Below are positions 44,496-54,870 of a stretch of DNA of 64,000 bases, piece after piece (position 1 is the stretch's first letter; each line of letters opens with the position of its first letter). Source of the DNA: Natrialba swarupiae (GTDB taxonomy: Archaea; Halobacteriota; Halobacteria; Halobacteriales; Natrialbaceae); NCBI RefSeq assembly GCF_008245225.1, contig NZ_VTAW01000009.1, positions 1-64,000 of the forward strand, given 5' to 3'. The position numbers and the translations under genes were made by a program. The notes under the pieces are model-generated. The model saw only the letters and a program-made list of their open reading frames with translations. It had not been told where the DNA came from and searched no databases.

Positions 44496-44637
44496 CGCCC
44501 CGTCTCGCCCAGTGGACGTTTCCAGAGCTTCTGTTCGCGCGTTTCCGCTTTCCGACCGAACCAGAGCGTAGGCGAAATTCGTGACGCGAATCCGAGCCAC
44601 GCTGACGTGGCGCGCCGATTGCGCTGGTCGTCCTGAG

Positions 44638-45822
44638 CTACGGCCCTTCGACGGCCGATTCGTCGATTCGTCGCCCCTCGAGGGCCGCCTCGCCGGTGGT
44701 GGTACTCTCGTCTCGGTCGGCCGAAACTGGTGGCCGGGGGAGCGTTACGACGACCGTCGTCCCCGCCGGGCCAGTTTCGGCGAGCTCGACGGAGCCCCCG
44801 TATCTGTCCGCCAGGATCCGGACGAGGTAGAGCCCGAGCCCGTGATTTCGTGACTTTCGGTCGAACAGCGATCCGCGCCACTGTTCCGGAATGCCCGGAC
44901 CATCGTCCGAGACGGCAACGGTTGCCGCCTCCGGCGTCGTCTCGACGCTCAGATCGACGTGGGGCCTCTCCGAGTCGTTGTGGACGATCGCGTTCTCGAG
45001 GAGATTTTCGAAGATTCGCTCGATGCCGTCGTTGCCGACGACGACCGCAGTGTCGGGCAGAGACGTATCGATTTCGGCGTGGGCGTGCTCGTCTCGAGCG
45101 GCCGAAACCGTGGCCTCGAGCAGTTCCGCGAGGTCGACCGTCGACAGTCGGTCGGGACACTCGTTCGCGTCGAGCAGAAGTCGAACGTCCTCGACGACGG
45201 CCGTGAGCGCATCGCTCTCCTGGCTGATCGCCTCGAGTCGCGTTCGCGTTCGGTCGTCCCGGCTTCCATCGAGGAGCATCGTCGCGTGACCGCGGACGAT
45301 CTGAACGCTGTTGAGCACCTCGTGTCGCAAGAGATCGTTCAGATAGCGAAGCAGTTCGCGCTCGTGTGCGAGTCGGTCGGTGTGGGCGGCGTTGGCGGCC
45401 GCATCGGCCTCGCGGCGGATCGCTCTCGCCTCGTGGACCCCGACGGCGACCCCGCCGAACGCCCCGGCGGTGACGACGACGTGAACCCAGACGACGGCCC
45501 GGAAGCGATCGACCGGGGTGAAGAGACCGAGTGCGAGGGCGCCGACAAGTAACAGGACGAGGGGACCGGCGAGACACCAGCCAGCGATTCGACCGTATCG
45601 GTCAGGCCCGAGAGCACTCCGCTCGAGTCGCCACCCACCCCAGAGCAGGCCCAGAGTCAAAAGAGCGATCGTCCCCGCGCCGAGTGCACCCTCGACACCG
45701 AGGGTCGATCGAAACGCGACGAGCCAGGACAGGAGGACAACACCGGAGAGCCCACCGAATGCACTAACGGCGTACGGGAAGCGGTGGTCGATCGTGCGGC
45801 GGGTCGGCGGTTCTCCGATCAT
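44638..45822 (-). CDS. membrane histidine kinase
   Basis: 394 residues. Four N-terminal helices (about 20-40, 47-65, 80-102, 108-130) form a sensor; then a HisKA-type dimerisation helix with His167 in LLRHEVLNSVQIV, and an HATPase with N-box FENLLENAIVHN, G1 DDGPGIPEQ and G2 NHGLGLYLV. No response regulator is adjacent, as is usual for haloarchaeal kinases, so partner and signal are unknown. Confidence 0.9.
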   Translation of the reverse strand: MIGEPPTRRTIDHRFPYAVSAFGGLSGVVLLSWLVAFRSTLGVEGALGAGTIALLTLGLLWGGWRLERSALGPDRYGRIAGWCLAGPLVLLLVGALALGLFTPVDRFRAVVWVHVVVTAGAFGGVAVGVHEARAIRREADAAANAAHTDRLAHERELLRYLNDLLRHEVLNSVQIVRGHATMLLDGSRDDRTRTRLEAISQESDALTAVVEDVRLLLDANECPDRLSTVDLAELLEATVSAARDEHAHAEIDTSLPDTAVVVGNDGIERIFENLLENAIVHNDSERPHVDLSVETTPEAATVAVSDDGPGIPEQWRGSLFDRKSRNHGLGLYLVRILADRYGGSVELAETGPAGTTVVVTLPRPPVSADRDESTTTGEAALEGRRIDESAVEGP

Positions 45823-46034
45823 CGTCCACTACCGGCGGTTCGCGCCGTGCGGTAATCGGGCGTCCCTACCGCCCTTTACAAACTGAGACGTGAAGTCTGT
45901 ACCGACTTGTCACGGTCTCGCACGGTCCGGTGTAACGTGATCGTGCCCTCGTTTACTTCCCAGTGATCGATCGGCCGCGGACGGGCGACCTGGCCGACGC
46001 CAGCCTTTAACCCCTCCGACGATGGGCTACTGGT

Positions 46035-46958
46035 ATGGAATCAGGTTCCGTCCGAGCGGTTACGGCCGGCGACTGTACGGACCTCTACTACCTCGATACC
46101 GGGATGTACGACGCCGACGGCTACGGCGCCGTCTACGTTCTCGACGACGACGACCGCCCCGTCGTCGTCGAAACCGGGATCGGCACCAACCACGAGCGGA
46201 TCCTCGAGGCGCTTACCGAACTCGACATCGCTCGCGACGAACTGGCGGCGATCGCGGTCACCCACGTCCATCTGGACCACGCCGGCGGCGCGGGGTTTCT
46301 CGCACGAGCGTGCCCGAACGCGGACGTCTACGTTCCGGCAGTGGGTGCGAGTCACCTCGCCGATCCCTCGGCGCTGGTCGCCGGAACGAAAGCCGCCGTC
46401 GGCGACCAGTGGGAGTTCTACACCGAACCCGAGCCGGTCCCCGAAGATCGGGTCGTCGAGATCGAGGACGGCGACGTGATCGACTTCGGCGATCACGAAC
46501 TGCGCGTCCACGAGGCACCCGGCCACGCCTTCCACCAGGTCGTCTTCGCGGATCCCGAAAACGACGCGGTCTTCACCGGCGACGCCGCAGGTCTCTGGGC
46601 CCCCGAGCACGAACGGATCGTCGAGACCTCTCCGCCGTCTGACTTCGACCTCGAACAGTGTCTCGCCGACCTCGAGACGATCGCCGAGATCGATCCCGAC
46701 GTGCTCTGTTACACCCACTTCGGTCCCCGCGAGGTCGGTGACGACCTCGATCGCGCCCTCGAGGAGTACGCGACCGTCCTCGAGGAGTGGGTCGCCGACG
46801 TCGCGGCGGCCCGCGAGGAGTGCGAAGACGATGAGGCGGTCGTCGAGCAGTTCGCTGCGTCCACCGACCTCGGGGAGGTCTGGAACGAACGCAAGGCCAG
46901 CGCCGAGGCGGCGATGAACGCCCGCGGCGTACTCGGCTACCTCGACGATCGGGACTGA
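46035..46958 (+). CDS. metallo-beta-lactamase fold hydrolase
   Basis: 307 residues. THVHLDHAGGAGFL is the metal-binding motif; EAPGHAFHQVVF, FTGDAAGLWAPE and CYTHFGPREVGDD provide the remaining ligands. The C-terminal helical extension (about 235-307) fits the archaeal MBL family that acts on thioesters or phospho/sulfur compounds. Not related closely to the MBL at 3.5 kb. Divergent from the histidine kinase gene. Confidence 0.88.
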   Translation: MESGSVRAVTAGDCTDLYYLDTGMYDADGYGAVYVLDDDDRPVVVETGIGTNHERILEALTELDIARDELAAIAVTHVHLDHAGGAGFLARACPNADVYVPAVGASHLADPSALVAGTKAAVGDQWEFYTEPEPVPEDRVVEIEDGDVIDFGDHELRVHEAPGHAFHQVVFADPENDAVFTGDAAGLWAPEHERIVETSPPSDFDLEQCLADLETIAEIDPDVLCYTHFGPREVGDDLDRALEEYATVLEEWVADVAAAREECEDDEAVVEQFAASTDLGEVWNERKASAEAAMNARGVLGYLDDRD

Positions 46959-47142
46959 TCGCTCGAGGAGAACCGCCAGTCGCACGGACGGCGACGACCC
47001 AACCGATCGGAGTAAGCCGATCGTTTCCGTCGGAGACGTGGTCTCGTTACCGGTCGACCGACGACGGTCACAACAATAAACGGTGTTGGCTCGGTTCCAC
47101 GTTTCATCACGTTTTATCGTACGGGACCTGTTCACATACGGT

Positions 47143-49134
47143 ATGGACTGGCGGGAGGCAGAACGGGAGTACGACGATGAGGTGATCGGCGAGACGACGC
47201 TCGGTCGGATGTTCGAGGACGCGGCCGAACGACACAGAAATCGACCAGCACAGCGGTACAAGGGTGGCGTCTACGATCGGTCGCTGACCGACGACGTCGT
47301 CCCCCCCGCGACACCTGGCGCGTTCGGGGCGATCTCCTACGCCGAGATGCGCAGTATCGTCCGGACGCTCGCGGCGGGGTTTCGCGACCTCGGCCTCGAG
47401 ACCGGGGACCGGGTTGGACTCTTCGCCGATACCAGAATGGAGTGGGCACAGTGTGATTTCGCCCTGCTCTGTGCGGGCGGCGTCGTGACGACCGTCTACA
47501 CCGGCTCGTCGTCCGATCAGGTCCGGTATCTACTCGACGACCCTGGCGCCTCCGGCGTCGTCGTCGAGAACGAGGACCTTCTCGAGACCGTCCTCGAGGT
47601 CGAAGACGACCTCGATCTCAAGTTCGTCGTCTCGATGGACGAACTCGAGGGGTACGACGACCGCGAGGACGTGTTGACTCTCGGCGACCTTCACGAGCGC
47701 GGCGAGGAGGCACTCGATCTCGAGACGTATCAGGGGTGGGTCGACGAGCCGAAGATGGACGACCTGGCGAGTCTGATCTACACGAGCGGAACGACTGGAC
47801 AGCCAAAGGGAGTCAAACTCACCCATCGAAACTTCCGGGCGAACGTCAACCAGATTCGCAAACGGTACGGGCCGCGCCCGGACAAGGACGACGGCCTACC
47901 CACGATCGACGAGAGCGTCCAGTCGGTCTCGTACCTGCCCCTAGCACATGTCTTCGAACGGACCGCAGGCCACTTCCTCCTCTTGGCCAGCGGCGCCTGT
48001 ATCGCCTACGCCGAAGATCCGGACACGCTTCAGGACGACTTCGAGGCAGTCGAGCCGAACACGGCGACGAGCGTCCCCCGCGTCTACGAGAAGATTTACG
48101 ACGCGATCCGCGAGCAAGCCAGCGAGTCGTCGATAAAACAGCGGATCTTCGAGTGGGCGACCGACGTCGGCGTCGAGTATCAGCGGGCGGAGTCGCCCGG
48201 ACCGGTTCTCTCGGCCAAGCGGTCGGTCGCCGACAGGCTGGTCTTCTCGACGGTTCGTGAGGCGCTCGGCGGAAACATCGAGCTCCTGATCAGCGGCGGT
48301 GGAAGCCTCTCGCCCGAACTCTGCCAACTCTATCACGCCATGGGATTGCCGATCTACGAGGGGTACGGACTCACCGAGACCGCGCCCGTCGTCTCGGTCA
48401 ATCCGCCGGAGGAGCCGAAGATCGGGACGATCGGCCCGGCGCTGCCCGGCGTCGAGATCGAGATCGACGAGAGCATCGTCGACCAGGAGGCGTTCGACGA
48501 TCCCGGCGACGTCGGCGAACTCCTCGTTCGCGGACCGAACGTCGCCGACGGCTACTGGAACAAGCCCGCCGCAACCGACCGCGCCTTTACGACGGATCTC
48601 CGGGCCAGCGACGGAGGGGAACTGACCGAACACACCGGTGACGGCCAGTGGTTTCGCACCGGCGACGTCGTCCACCGCCGCGAGGACGGCTACCTCGAGT
48701 TCCGCGAACGGACGAAACAGATCATCGTCCTCTCGACGGGCAAGAACGTCGCACCGGCACCGATCGAGGACGCGTTCGCCGCCAGTGAGGTCGTCGAACA
48801 GTGTATGGTCGTCGGTGACGAACGAAAATTCATCGGCGCGTTGCTCGTCCCGAACACGGATCACGTTCGAGAGTGGGCCGAGACCGAGGGGATCGAACTC
48901 CCCGACGATCCGGCGACACTCTGTGAGAACGAGCGCGTCCGCGAGTACGTCGGTGAGGAAGTCGAACGCGTCAACGAGGAGTTCGAGCGCCACGAGACGA
49001 TAAAGCGGTTCGAACTCGTCCCGCGAGAGTTCACCGAGGAAAACGACATGCTCACGCCGACGATGAAGAAGAAACGCCGCGTTATCATGGACCGATTCGC
49101 CGATCGAGTCGATCGACTGTACGACGAACAGTGA
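47143..49134 (+). CDS. long-chain fatty-acyl-CoA synthetase (AMP-forming)
   Basis: 663 residues from ATG at 47143. P-loop LIYTSGTTGQPKGVKLTH (about 211-228), adenylate motif GYGLTETAPVVSVN, QWFRTGDVVHRREDGYLEF and the catalytic C-terminal domain KQIIVLSTGKNVAPAPIEDAF, as in FadD/ACSL enzymes. Activates fatty acids for beta-oxidation or lipid modification. Convergent with atpB; a copy of the dispersed repeat lies between the two 3' ends. Confidence 0.93.
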   Translation: MDWREAEREYDDEVIGETTLGRMFEDAAERHRNRPAQRYKGGVYDRSLTDDVVPPATPGAFGAISYAEMRSIVRTLAAGFRDLGLETGDRVGLFADTRMEWAQCDFALLCAGGVVTTVYTGSSSDQVRYLLDDPGASGVVVENEDLLETVLEVEDDLDLKFVVSMDELEGYDDREDVLTLGDLHERGEEALDLETYQGWVDEPKMDDLASLIYTSGTTGQPKGVKLTHRNFRANVNQIRKRYGPRPDKDDGLPTIDESVQSVSYLPLAHVFERTAGHFLLLASGACIAYAEDPDTLQDDFEAVEPNTATSVPRVYEKIYDAIREQASESSIKQRIFEWATDVGVEYQRAESPGPVLSAKRSVADRLVFSTVREALGGNIELLISGGGSLSPELCQLYHAMGLPIYEGYGLTETAPVVSVNPPEEPKIGTIGPALPGVEIEIDESIVDQEAFDDPGDVGELLVRGPNVADGYWNKPAATDRAFTTDLRASDGGELTEHTGDGQWFRTGDVVHRREDGYLEFRERTKQIIVLSTGKNVAPAPIEDAFAASEVVEQCMVVGDERKFIGALLVPNTDHVREWAETEGIELPDDPATLCENERVREYVGEEVERVNEEFERHETIKRFELVPREFTEENDMLTPTMKKKRRVIMDRFADRVDRLYDEQ

Positions 49135-49160
49135 CGGACCACTCGCGGTCGTTCGACATG

Positions 49161-49241
49161 TGATACGGTCTACGGTAACTGATTGCCGGTCGATCGCCCG
49201 CCGTTTCGCGATCGGCCGGTACCGACGCATCACGGTTCGGA
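49161..49241 (+). repeat. dispersed intergenic palindromic repeat, copy 3
   Basis: Best-preserved copy. Left end GATACGGTCTACGG is inverted relative to the right-end CGGTCCGTATC of copy 2. The core shares CTGATTGCCGGTCGA, GCGATCGGCCGG, ACCGACGCATCACGGTTCGG with copy 2. Fills the gap between the convergent acyl-CoA synthetase and atpB genes. Confidence 0.65.
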
Positions 49242-49278
49242 CGAACCGCCATCGAAAAAACGGAAGTCGTTGTCGGAA

Positions 49279-50694
49279 TCAGTCGGCGGCCGCTTCGACC
49301 GTCTCGCCGTCGTCTTCGCGGTAGTGTTCCTCGATGAGATCCTCGCCGATACGGTTGAGTTCCTCCTTTGGCAGCATCGACAGCAGGTCCCAGCCGATCT
49401 CGAGGGTCTCGTCGATCGATCGGTTCGTGTCGTACCCCTGCTCGACGAACTCCTCTTCGAAGCGGTCGGCGAAGTCGAGGTACTTGTTGTCACGCTCGCT
49501 GAGTGCCTCGCGACCGACGATGTTCACGAGGTCGCGGAGGTCTTTCCCCTCCGCGTAGGCGGCGAACAGCTGGTCTTTGACGTCGGCGTGGTCGGCACGG
49601 GTGAGTCCCTCACCGATCCCGTCGTCCATTAGCCGCGAGAGGCTGGGTGAGACGTTGATCGGCGGCTCGACCCCCTGACTGTTCAGATCCCGATCCATCA
49701 TGATCTGGCCTTCGGTAATGTAGCCGGTCAGGTCAGGAATCGGGTGCGTGTCGTCGTCGCCGGGCATCGTCAGGATCGGAATCTGTGTGACCGATCCCTC
49801 GCGGCCTTCGATTCGACCCGCCCGCTCGTAGAGCTGGGCCAGGTCCGTGTACATGTATCCGGGGTAACCACGTCGACCCGGAACCTCCTCGCGTGCGGCA
49901 CCGATCTCTCGCAGTGCCTCACAGTAGTTGGTCATGTCAGTCAGGATCACGAGCACGTGATACCCTTTCTCGAAGGCGAGATACTCCGCCGTCGTCAGCG
50001 CCATCCGCGGCGTGACCGTCCGCTCGACTGCGGGGTCGTCCGCGAGGTTCATGAAGACGACCGAACGCTCGAGTGCGCCGGTGCGTTCGAAGTCGTCCAT
50101 GAACTCGTTTGCCTCCTCGGCGGTGATCCCCATCGCGCCGAAGATGACCGCGAACTCCGAGCCCTCTTCACCGTCCTCTTCTTCCTCCGGGACGGTCGCC
50201 TGTCGGGCGATCTGGAGTGCGAGGTCGTTGTGTGGGAGCCCCGAGCCCGAGAAGATCGGGAGCTTCTGACCGCGAACGAGGGTGTTCATGCCGTCGATCG
50301 CGCTGACGCCCGTCTGGATGAACTCCTCGGGATACTCCCGGGAGTAGGGGTTGATCGCCGCGCCGACGATGTCCTGGCGTTCTTCCGGAACGATGTCCGG
50401 GCCGCCGTCGATCGGGTTCCCGGAGCCGTCTAAGACCCGCCCGAGGAGGTCCTCGGTGACGGGCATCTTCATCGTCTCGCCCAAGAACCGAACCGAAGCG
50501 TTTCGATCGATACCGCCGGTGCCTTCGAACACCTGAATCGAGACGAGTCCGTCACTCGACTCGAGTACCTGTCCGCGCAAGGTGTCGCCCTGTGGCGTCT
50601 CGATTTCGACGATCTCGTCGTAGCCGATCGGCTCGTCGACTTCGGCAAACACCAACGGACCGCTGACTTCCGTAATTGTCTGATATTCTTTCAT
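49279..50694 (-). CDS. atpB: A/V-type ATP synthase subunit B
   Basis: 471 residues starting [22 protein letters not shown] at ATG 50692-50694. Regulatory, non-P-loop B subunit: [55 protein letters not shown]. Forms the A3B3 head with AtpA. A longer frame to 50760 overlaps atpA and is rejected. Last gene of the operon present here; no atpD follows. Confidence 0.96.
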   Translation of the reverse strand: MKEYQTITEVSGPLVFAEVDEPIGYDEIVEIETPQGDTLRGQVLESSDGLVSIQVFEGTGGIDRNASVRFLGETMKMPVTEDLLGRVLDGSGNPIDGGPDIVPEERQDIVGAAINPYSREYPEEFIQTGVSAIDGMNTLVRGQKLPIFSGSGLPHNDLALQIARQATVPEEEEDGEEGSEFAVIFGAMGITAEEANEFMDDFERTGALERSVVFMNLADDPAVERTVTPRMALTTAEYLAFEKGYHVLVILTDMTNYCEALREIGAAREEVPGRRGYPGYMYTDLAQLYERAGRIEGREGSVTQIPILTMPGDDDTHPIPDLTGYITEGQIMMDRDLNSQGVEPPINVSPSLSRLMDDGIGEGLTRADHADVKDQLFAAYAEGKDLRDLVNIVGREALSERDNKYLDFADRFEEEFVEQGYDTNRSIDETLEIGWDLLSMLPKEELNRIGEDLIEEHYREDDGETVEAAAD

Positions 50695-50696
50695 GG

Positions 50697-52460
50697 CTAG
50701 TAGAGCTCCCTGATCTGGGACTCGAGAGAGTCCTCGATGTCGTCGATGAACTCGTTCCACTCCTCGGCGACGCCGATACGGTTGAGCCGCGGGGCGGCGT
50801 CGACGTCAGCGATCTCCTCGACCGGCACACCGGCGTCGAGTGCGTTGAACGCTTCGTCGTTGAACGTCTTGATCGCCTGGAGCATCCGGTACGTTTTCTC
50901 CGGTTCGCAGTAGGTGTCCGTGTCGTTGAACGCGTCCTGTTGGAGCCACGCCTCGCGGATGTACCGAGAGACCTCCAGCGTCAGCTGCTGGTCCTCCGGC
51001 AGCGCGTCCTTGCCGACGAGCTGAACGATCTCCTGGAGTTCGGCTTCCTCGTCCAGAACGTCGACCGCCCACTGGCGGATCTCCGGATAGTCCTCCGCGA
51101 CGTTCTCTCGGTACCAGGGATCGAGCTGTTGGCTGTACAGTGAGTACGACTCGTTCCAGTTGATCGACGGGAAGTGGCGTTTCTCGGCGAGGTCCGCATC
51201 CAGCGCCCAGAACGTCTTGACGATCCGCAGGGTGTTCTGGGTCACCGGCTCGGAGAAGTCGCCGCCGGGCGGCGACACTGCGCCGACGACCGAGATCGAA
51301 CCCACGTCGCCGTTGAACAGCTGGAACAGTCCCGCTCGCTCGTAGAACTCCGAGAGCGACGCGGCGAGATACGCAGGATAGCCCTCTTCGCCGGGCATCT
51401 CCTCGAGTCGACTCGAGATCTCGCGCATGGCCTCTGCCCACCGCGAGGTGGAGTCGGCCATCAGCGCGACGTCGTAGCCCATGTCTCGGTAGTACTCCGC
51501 GATCGTGATCCCGGTATAAATACAGGATTCGCGGGCTGCGACTGGCATATTCGACGTGTTCGCGATGAGACACGTCCGGGCCATCAGCGGGTTCCCGGTC
51601 TGTGGGTCCGGCAGTTCCGGGAAGTCCTCGATGACTTCCGTCATCTCGTTGCCACGCTCACCACAGCCGATGTAGACGACGATGTCGGCGTCGGACCACT
51701 TCGCGAGTTGCTGTTGCGTGACGGTCTTGCCGGAGCCAAAGGGTCCGGGAATCGCCGCCGTCCCACCTTTCGCGAGCGGGAAGAGGCCGTCCTGGATTCG
51801 CTGGCCCGTCACCAGCGGATCGGTCGGCGTCATCTTGTCGCCGGCGGGCCGAGCCTCACGAACCGGCCACTCCTGGTGCATCGAGATCTCCTCGCCGCTG
51901 GAGAGTTCGACGACCGTCTCCTCGACGGTGAACGATCCCGCCTCGATGGAGACGACCTCGCCACCCTCGTAGTCGGGGGGCACCATCACTTTGTGCTCGA
52001 TCGTGACCGTCTCGGGGACCGTCCCGACGACGTCACCGGGCTCGACCGTCTCGCCTTCCGAGACCTCGGGCGTAAACTCCCAGCTCTTCTCGAGGTCGAT
52101 GCCGGGTGCGTCGACGCCCCTGTCGAGGAACGCCGACCCCATCTTCGACTCGAGGACGTCGAGCGGACGCTGGACGCCGTCGTAGATGGAGTCGAGCATT
52201 CCGGGTCCGAGGTCGACGCTCAGGGGTTCGCCCGTGTTCTGGACGGGTTCACCCGGGCCGACGCCGGACGTCTCCTCGTAGACCTGAATCGTGGTCAGGT
52301 TCCCTTCGATCTCGATGACCTCGCCCATCAGCCCTTCGTCGCCGACGTAGACGACGTCGTTCATCCGGGCGTCGAGGTCCGTGGCGGTCACGACGGGACC
52401 GCTCACGCTTTCGATTACACCGTCTTCGTCGACGGATTCGATGTCTTCTGCCTGGCTCAT
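50697..52460 (-). CDS. atpA: A/V-type ATP synthase catalytic subunit A
   Basis: 587 residues. Walker [11 protein letters not shown] at about 239-248, [14 protein letters not shown] (catalytic Glu), the A-subunit insertion (about 110-200), [18 protein letters not shown], and [17 protein letters not shown]. Hydrolyses or makes ATP at the A/B interface, coupled to Na+ or H+ flow. The stop is 2 bp before the atpB ATG. Confidence 0.97.
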   Translation of the reverse strand: MSQAEDIESVDEDGVIESVSGPVVTATDLDARMNDVVYVGDEGLMGEVIEIEGNLTTIQVYEETSGVGPGEPVQNTGEPLSVDLGPGMLDSIYDGVQRPLDVLESKMGSAFLDRGVDAPGIDLEKSWEFTPEVSEGETVEPGDVVGTVPETVTIEHKVMVPPDYEGGEVVSIEAGSFTVEETVVELSSGEEISMHQEWPVREARPAGDKMTPTDPLVTGQRIQDGLFPLAKGGTAAIPGPFGSGKTVTQQQLAKWSDADIVVYIGCGERGNEMTEVIEDFPELPDPQTGNPLMARTCLIANTSNMPVAARESCIYTGITIAEYYRDMGYDVALMADSTSRWAEAMREISSRLEEMPGEEGYPAYLAASLSEFYERAGLFQLFNGDVGSISVVGAVSPPGGDFSEPVTQNTLRIVKTFWALDADLAEKRHFPSINWNESYSLYSQQLDPWYRENVAEDYPEIRQWAVDVLDEEAELQEIVQLVGKDALPEDQQLTLEVSRYIREAWLQQDAFNDTDTYCEPEKTYRMLQAIKTFNDEAFNALDAGVPVEEIADVDAAPRLNRIGVAEEWNEFIDDIEDSLESQIRELY

Positions 52461-52463
52461 AGT

Positions 52464-52802
52464 TTACTCGTTGTCTTCCTCGTCCTCTTCCATGAGGTCG
52501 ATACCGATCGCGCGTTTGATCTGATCGCGCAGTCCGCCGCCACCCGTACCGGAGCCGATGGTGACGACGACCGGTTCGACGCTCGTTTCGACGTCCTGTC
52601 TGACGTTCCGCGAGAGGTGCTCGAGGTCGTCGTCGTGCATCACGACGATGCCGACGCCCTCGTCGTCTAGAACCGTCGTGACGGCGTCGTCTAACTCTGT
52701 CCCTTTCTGCTCGTCGGCGACGTTCTCGAACCGGCGAACGCCGGCGAGTCTGAATCCGGTCGTAAACTCGGGGTCGCCGACGACTGCGATCTCCTGGCTC
52801 AT
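52464..52802 (-). CDS. atpF: A/V-type ATP synthase subunit F
   Basis: 112 residues. EIAVVGDPEFTTGFRLAGV and DDEGVGIVVMHDDDLEHL are the Rossmann-like strands of subunit F, part of the central stalk. The start overlaps the atpC stop by 4 bp. C-terminal Glu/Asp tail. Confidence 0.93.
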   Translation of the reverse strand: MSQEIAVVGDPEFTTGFRLAGVRRFENVADEQKGTELDDAVTTVLDDEGVGIVVMHDDDLEHLSRNVRQDVETSVEPVVVTIGSGTGGGGLRDQIKRAIGIDLMEEDEEDNE

Positions 52803-53875
52803 AGGATCACCAACTCCTCTTCGATCTCGCTCTCTGAAAGGCCGACCTCCCGGCCACGAGCGATCGCACGGATGTTCTCGACCTCGCGTTCTTTCGCGAG
52901 AATGTACGATAAGACGGCCGACACCGATACCGGATAGATACTCGAGAGCGTATCCGAGTACTCGAGCAACGCCGCGTCGAGTGCGTGTTCGAACTGGATG
53001 AGACTCTCGGCCTCGCGCAGTCGAGTAAGGGCACTCGAGAGTCGGTCACCGTAGCGTTTGCTCTCGGCGATATGGTCGACGAGTTCGTCGTAGTCGGTGA
53101 CGAGTCGCGAAAGCTCCGAGCGGTCGAAGAGAACGCCTCCTTCGATGTAGTACTCGGTGGGCTCGAGGTCGGCACCGCTTCGGGCGAGGCGCAAGGCGTT
53201 CCGGGCGTTCCGGAAGTCGATCTCGGCCTGCAGGAACTCGACGTAGAGCGCTTCCGGACCGGACTGTGGCTCGGTGAACGACAGATCGTACGATCCACTC
53301 AGGTCCTCGATGAGGCGTTCGTAGAACTCCCTGTCGAGGGCGTTCTCGAGTGGAACCAGCGCGCCGCTTTCCTCGTACTCCTCGTAGGCCGACTCGAGTG
53401 CGTCGTGGAAGATCGTCCGATTGAAGATCTCGACGACGTCCTCGACGGTATCCGCCTCGAGTGCACGATCGAGCGTCGCGTCGTCGATCTCGCCGGCCCG
53501 GATGAGATCGGTTTCGATCTCGTCGGCCGGCGTGTCGGTGTAGACGCCGCGAATGATCGTCTTGATGTTCCAGACGTCGAACTTCCGGAGGTAGCGGGCG
53601 ATGAGGTCGTAGAGTCGACCCTCCGACCAGTCCAGTAAGTCGTCGAAGTGCTTCGCGAGATTCTGATTCAGCGCGTACTCGATCAGGTCGACTCCCGAAA
53701 ACCGCGTTCCGAGCTGGTTGATCTCGCGTTCGTACTCCGATTCCTCCATGAACCGTGCGATCCCGCTTGGCCCCATCCGGATCAGCTTGCGGTAGTCCTC
53801 GTCCGCGAACAGCGACGCTCGACGCGACCGAACGCGGCCGTTGACGTACTCCGGATTCGAGGCACCGAAACTCAT
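52799..53875 (-). CDS. atpC: A/V-type ATP synthase subunit C
   Basis: 358 residues, helical. The repeats RLYDLIARYLRKFDVWNIKTIIRG and FLQAEIDFRNARNALRLARSG are typical of the AtpC (V-type d) funnel that sits on the membrane ring. Overlaps atpF and atpE by 4 bp on each side. Confidence 0.93.
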   Translation of the reverse strand: MSFGASNPEYVNGRVRSRRASLFADEDYRKLIRMGPSGIARFMEESEYEREINQLGTRFSGVDLIEYALNQNLAKHFDDLLDWSEGRLYDLIARYLRKFDVWNIKTIIRGVYTDTPADEIETDLIRAGEIDDATLDRALEADTVEDVVEIFNRTIFHDALESAYEEYEESGALVPLENALDREFYERLIEDLSGSYDLSFTEPQSGPEALYVEFLQAEIDFRNARNALRLARSGADLEPTEYYIEGGVLFDRSELSRLVTDYDELVDHIAESKRYGDRLSSALTRLREAESLIQFEHALDAALLEYSDTLSSIYPVSVSAVLSYILAKEREVENIRAIARGREVGLSESEIEEELVIL

Positions 53876-54459
53876 TGGTCGAAGAGGCGGTTGCTGATCT
53901 CCCGGAGGTTCTCTTCCCAGACGTCCTCGAGGACCGAGTCGAACGTGTTGTTGACCCGGACTCGGGATTCCTCGCTCTCGACGACGACGCCGCCGAGACA
54001 GTCGTAGGGACCGGCGTACTCGTAGTCGGCGTACTCCTCATCGGAGAGGATCGACTCGATCAGCTCTGCGTCTCCCTCGCGACCGTAGACACTGACGTCG
54101 TCGCCCGCTTCGAACTCGACGCTCGCGACGTCGAGCAGCTCACGAGTGAGCTGTTCACGCTCCTCGTCCTCGAGCGTCGCGAGTTCGTCTTCGACTGCTT
54201 CACGGACGTCTCCGAGGACGTCACGCCGGGCCTCCAGGCGTTGTTGTTTCGCCTCCAGTTTCGCACTGGAGAGTCGCTGTTCGCGAAGCTGTTCGATCTC
54301 GCGATCGACCTCGCGCTCCGCGCTCTCGAGGATCTCGTCGGCATCCGCTTCGGCCGCGTCGACGATCTCCTCGGCGCGGGTTTCACCCTCTGAACGGATG
54401 TCTTCCGCACGCGCGCGGGCCTCGTCTCGAATGTCTTCGACGACTGTGTCCAAACTCAT
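53872..54459 (-). CDS. atpE: A/V-type ATP synthase subunit E
   Basis: 195 residues. Long N-terminal coiled coil (about 10-100; ARAEDIRSEGETRAEEIVDAAEADADEI) and a globular end with YDCLGGVVVESEESRVRVNNTFDSVLE. Peripheral stalk subunit, pairs with AtpH. Downstream of atpK by 15 bp. Confidence 0.94.
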   Translation of the reverse strand: MSLDTVVEDIRDEARARAEDIRSEGETRAEEIVDAAEADADEILESAEREVDREIEQLREQRLSSAKLEAKQQRLEARRDVLGDVREAVEDELATLEDEEREQLTRELLDVASVEFEAGDDVSVYGREGDAELIESILSDEEYADYEYAGPYDCLGGVVVESEESRVRVNNTFDSVLEDVWEENLREISNRLFDQ

Positions 54460-54474
54460 TGTGGGACGGTTGGG

Positions 54475-54762
54475 TTACCCAACCAGGAAAATAACGACGA
54501 TCGCGAAAATGACGAGCGTTTCGGGTAACACCGTCATAACGATCCCGGGAACGAACATATCATCGTCCTCGGCGATAGCGCCGACGGCGGCCGCACCGAT
54601 CCCCCGCTCGGCGTAACCGGATGCGAGCGCGGCGAGACCGACGGAGATCGCCGCCGCAGCCTCGGCGTAGTTCTCCGCGACCGCGACGTCAGATTCGTTC
54701 GTCTCAGCGGCCTCCGCCGCCTGCAGTGCAATATCAGCGAGCTCGGGTGCGTTTTCGATCAT
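54475..54762 (-). CDS. atpK: A/V-type ATP synthase proteolipid subunit K (c-ring)
   Basis: 95 residues from ATG at 54760-54762 (MIENAPELADIALQ). Two helices: AEAAAAISVGLAALASGYAERGIGAAAVGAI and PGIVMTVLPETLVIFAIVVIFLVG, with the ion-binding Glu in LPETLVIFA. Some N-terminal residues may be cleaved. The open frame upstream of this start has no stop and contains a remnant of the AtpI C-terminus, but the conserved c-subunit starts here. Confidence 0.93.
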   Translation of the reverse strand: MIENAPELADIALQAAEAAETNESDVAVAENYAEAAAAISVGLAALASGYAERGIGAAAVGAIAEDDDMFVPGIVMTVLPETLVIFAIVVIFLVG

Positions 54763-54784
54763 GATTAGTGCGATATGCGGATTG

Positions 54785-54870
54785 GATTTCTCCGAACAGG
54801 CGTATCTGTCGCTGCTCCCCTCATAAAACTCTCGAAAGAATTCGACATAGCTAAACCGTATCAACAGATT
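54785..54870 (-). pseudogene. remnant of an AtpI C-terminus between atpI and atpK
   Basis: The minus-strand frame continuous with atpK encodes LIRFSYVEFFREFYEGSSDRY, aligning with MLRLEYVEFFQKFYQGGGEEY at the end of AtpI. The AtpI gene proper ends at 55050, about 180 bp earlier in transcription order. DNA identity is only moderate, so the duplication is old. The copy is not followed by a stop before the atpK ATG. Confidence 0.7.

Noticed and set aside
47941-49233. 430-codon open frame on the minus strand
   Set aside because: Antisense to the acyl-CoA synthetase gene, which has complete AMP-binding motifs.
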